Source of the DNA: Knoellia subterranea KCTC 19937
GTDB lineage: Bacteria; Actinomycetota; Actinomycetes; Actinomycetales; Dermatophilaceae
DNA: 64,000 nt
Direction of reading: 5' to 3'
Assembly: GCF_000768685.1 (NCBI RefSeq)
Contig: NZ_AVPK01000001.1
Location: forward strand, 124,001 to 188,000
Shown here: piece by piece, positions 63,195 to 64,000 of the stretch
Position numbering within the stretch: position 1 is the stretch's first letter
How the letters are laid out: each line of letters starts with the position of its first letter
Position numbers and translations under genes: made by a program
The notes under the pieces: model-generated
Told to the model about the DNA's origin: nothing
The model's database searches: none
Seen by the model: the letters and a program-made list of their open reading frames with translations, nothing else

Positions 63195-64000
63195 TCAGGC
63201 CTCGATGACGACGGGGATGATCATCGGGCGGCGGCGAATCTTGCGCCCGACCCACCCGCCCACAGAGCGGCGCATGACCTGCTCGAGCTGGTACGTGTCG
63301 CTCACGCCCTGGGCCGTGGCGTCGTCGAGGGCCTTGGTCAGCTGCGGCATGACGTCGTCGAAGATCACGTCGTCCTCGACGAAGCCGCGCGCCGTGATTT
63401 CCGGCCCGGCGACGATCTTGCCCGTGCTCGAGTCCATGACGACGATGACCGAGATGAAGCCCTCGTCGCGCAGGATCTGGCGGTCCTTGAGCAGCGCCTC
63501 GTCCGCCTCCCCGACCGACGAGCCGTCGACGTAGACGTAGCCACACGGCACGGCACCCGCGACCTTGACCTTGCCGTCGACGAGGTCGACCACGACGCCG
63601 TCCTCGACGACGACGACACCCTTGGGGTGGACACCGGTCGCGAGGGCCAGGTCGGCATTGGCCCGCAGGTGCCGCCACTCGCCGTGCACCGGCATGACGT
63701 TGCGCGGCTTGACGATGTTGTAGCAGTAGAGGAGCTCCCCCGCGCTCGCGTGACCGGACACGTGCACCTTGGCGTTGCCCTTGTGGACGACGTCGGCACC
63801 GAGGCGCATGAGGCCGTTGATGACGCGATAGACGGCGTTCTCGTTGCCCGGGATGAGCGAGGAGGCCATGAGGACGGTGTCGCCCTCACCCACCTCGATC
63901 TGGTGGTCGCGGTTGGCCATCCGGGACAGGGCCGCCATGGGCTCGCCCTGCGAGCCGGTGCAGATCAACGTGACCTTGTTGTCCGGCAGGTCGCCGAGCT
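63195..64000 (-). CDS. rnj: ribonuclease J, C-terminal part
   Basis: Metallo-beta-lactamase/beta-CASP ribonuclease with 5'-exonuclease and endonuclease activity, here missing its N-terminal catalytic half beyond the right edge. The visible frame opens LGDLPDNKVTLICTGSQGEP and includes the beta-CASP motifs SSLIPGNENAVYRVING and HVSGHASAGELL, then PVHGEWRHLRANADLA, and the C-terminal dimer domain with DEGFISVIVVMDSS. Next gene is ftsK, a conserved neighbour. Confidence 0.95.
   Translation of the reverse strand, partial: LGDLPDNKVTLICTGSQGEPMAALSRMANRDHQIEVGEGDTVLMASSLIPGNENAVYRVINGLMRLGADVVHKGNAKVHVSGHASAGELLYCYNIVKPRNVMPVHGEWRHLRANADLALATGVHPKGVVVVEDGVVVDLVDGKVKVAGAVPCGYVYVDGSSVGEADEALLKDRQILRDEGFISVIVVMDSSTGKIVAGPEITARGFVEDDVIFDDVMPQLTKALDDATAQGVSDTYQLEQVMRRSVGGWVGRKIRRRPMIIPVVIEA

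Noticed and set aside
61058-63208. 716-codon open frame on the plus strand
   Set aside because: It lies wholly opposite ftsK, with low-complexity acidic/arginine composition typical of antisense translation.

Overview
The window reads as chromosomal DNA of a high-GC actinobacterium, most likely an Intrasporangiaceae/Dermatophilaceae-type member of the Micrococcales. This rests on the G+C-rich codon use, the many GTG starts, an F420-type (deazaflavin) nitroreductase, an SOS box of the CGAAC-N4-GTTCG type, ClgR, DUF3046, DUF3097, an MGH1-like glycosidase, a DUF3516 helicase, and the gene order. The genus is an inference. I see no tRNA or rRNA gene, no insertion sequence, no prophage and no CRISPR array. 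No gap between genes exceeds about 300 bases.

Layout. 1-7 kb: the heat-shock/ribosome block phoH, HIT, rsmE, dnaJ, hrcA with a CIRCE operator, and DUF3097, interrupted by an ECF sigma factor and a membrane-anchored GerMN/Gmad2 protein on the other strand. 7-19.5 kb: hemW, lepA, rpsT and holA, mixed with accessory metabolic genes (DUF4870, two reductase-type genes, ornithine cyclodeaminase, tyrosine phosphatase, Nudix, DUF4442, a secreted protein, PemK/MazF, GH25 lysozyme) and a broken aldehyde dehydrogenase. 19.5-30 kb: DinG-like helicase, SDR, large MGH1-like glycosidase, DUF3516 helicase, and two acetyltransferase loci, one frameshifted. 30-41 kb: the conserved block hflX, dapF, miaA, def, miaB, recX, recA, with mmuM, YceI and a small Rv0909-like protein. 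41-54 kb: RNase H fusion, nitronate monooxygenase, DUF3046, an HTH regulator plus MFS exporter, the giant Lhr helicase with an Nei-type glycosylase, and a secreted metalloprotease. 54-64 kb: the block clgR, cinA, pgsA, rimO, then dipeptidase, a channel-like protein, a MauE-like protein, ftsK and the end of rnj.

Together the genes serve genome maintenance (RecA/RecX, Lhr, DinG, Nei, FtsK, HolA), translation and RNA modification (LepA, S20, RsmE, MiaA/MiaB, RimO, HflX, Def, RNase J) and protein quality control (HrcA, DnaJ, ClgR).

The most unusual signals are not genes. (1) The octamer CGGCATAC/GTATGCCG occurs about 42 times, in both orientations, in genes and between them, where roughly 2-3 would be expected by base composition. 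(2) Two copies of an ~84-nt intergenic element (35.1 and 63.1 kb) share a 23-bp hairpin in which three base pairs have changed on both sides. (3) Several very long, nearly perfect inverted repeats without a U-tract sit at gene 3' ends, and two have the layout inverted arm - direct arm - direct arm.
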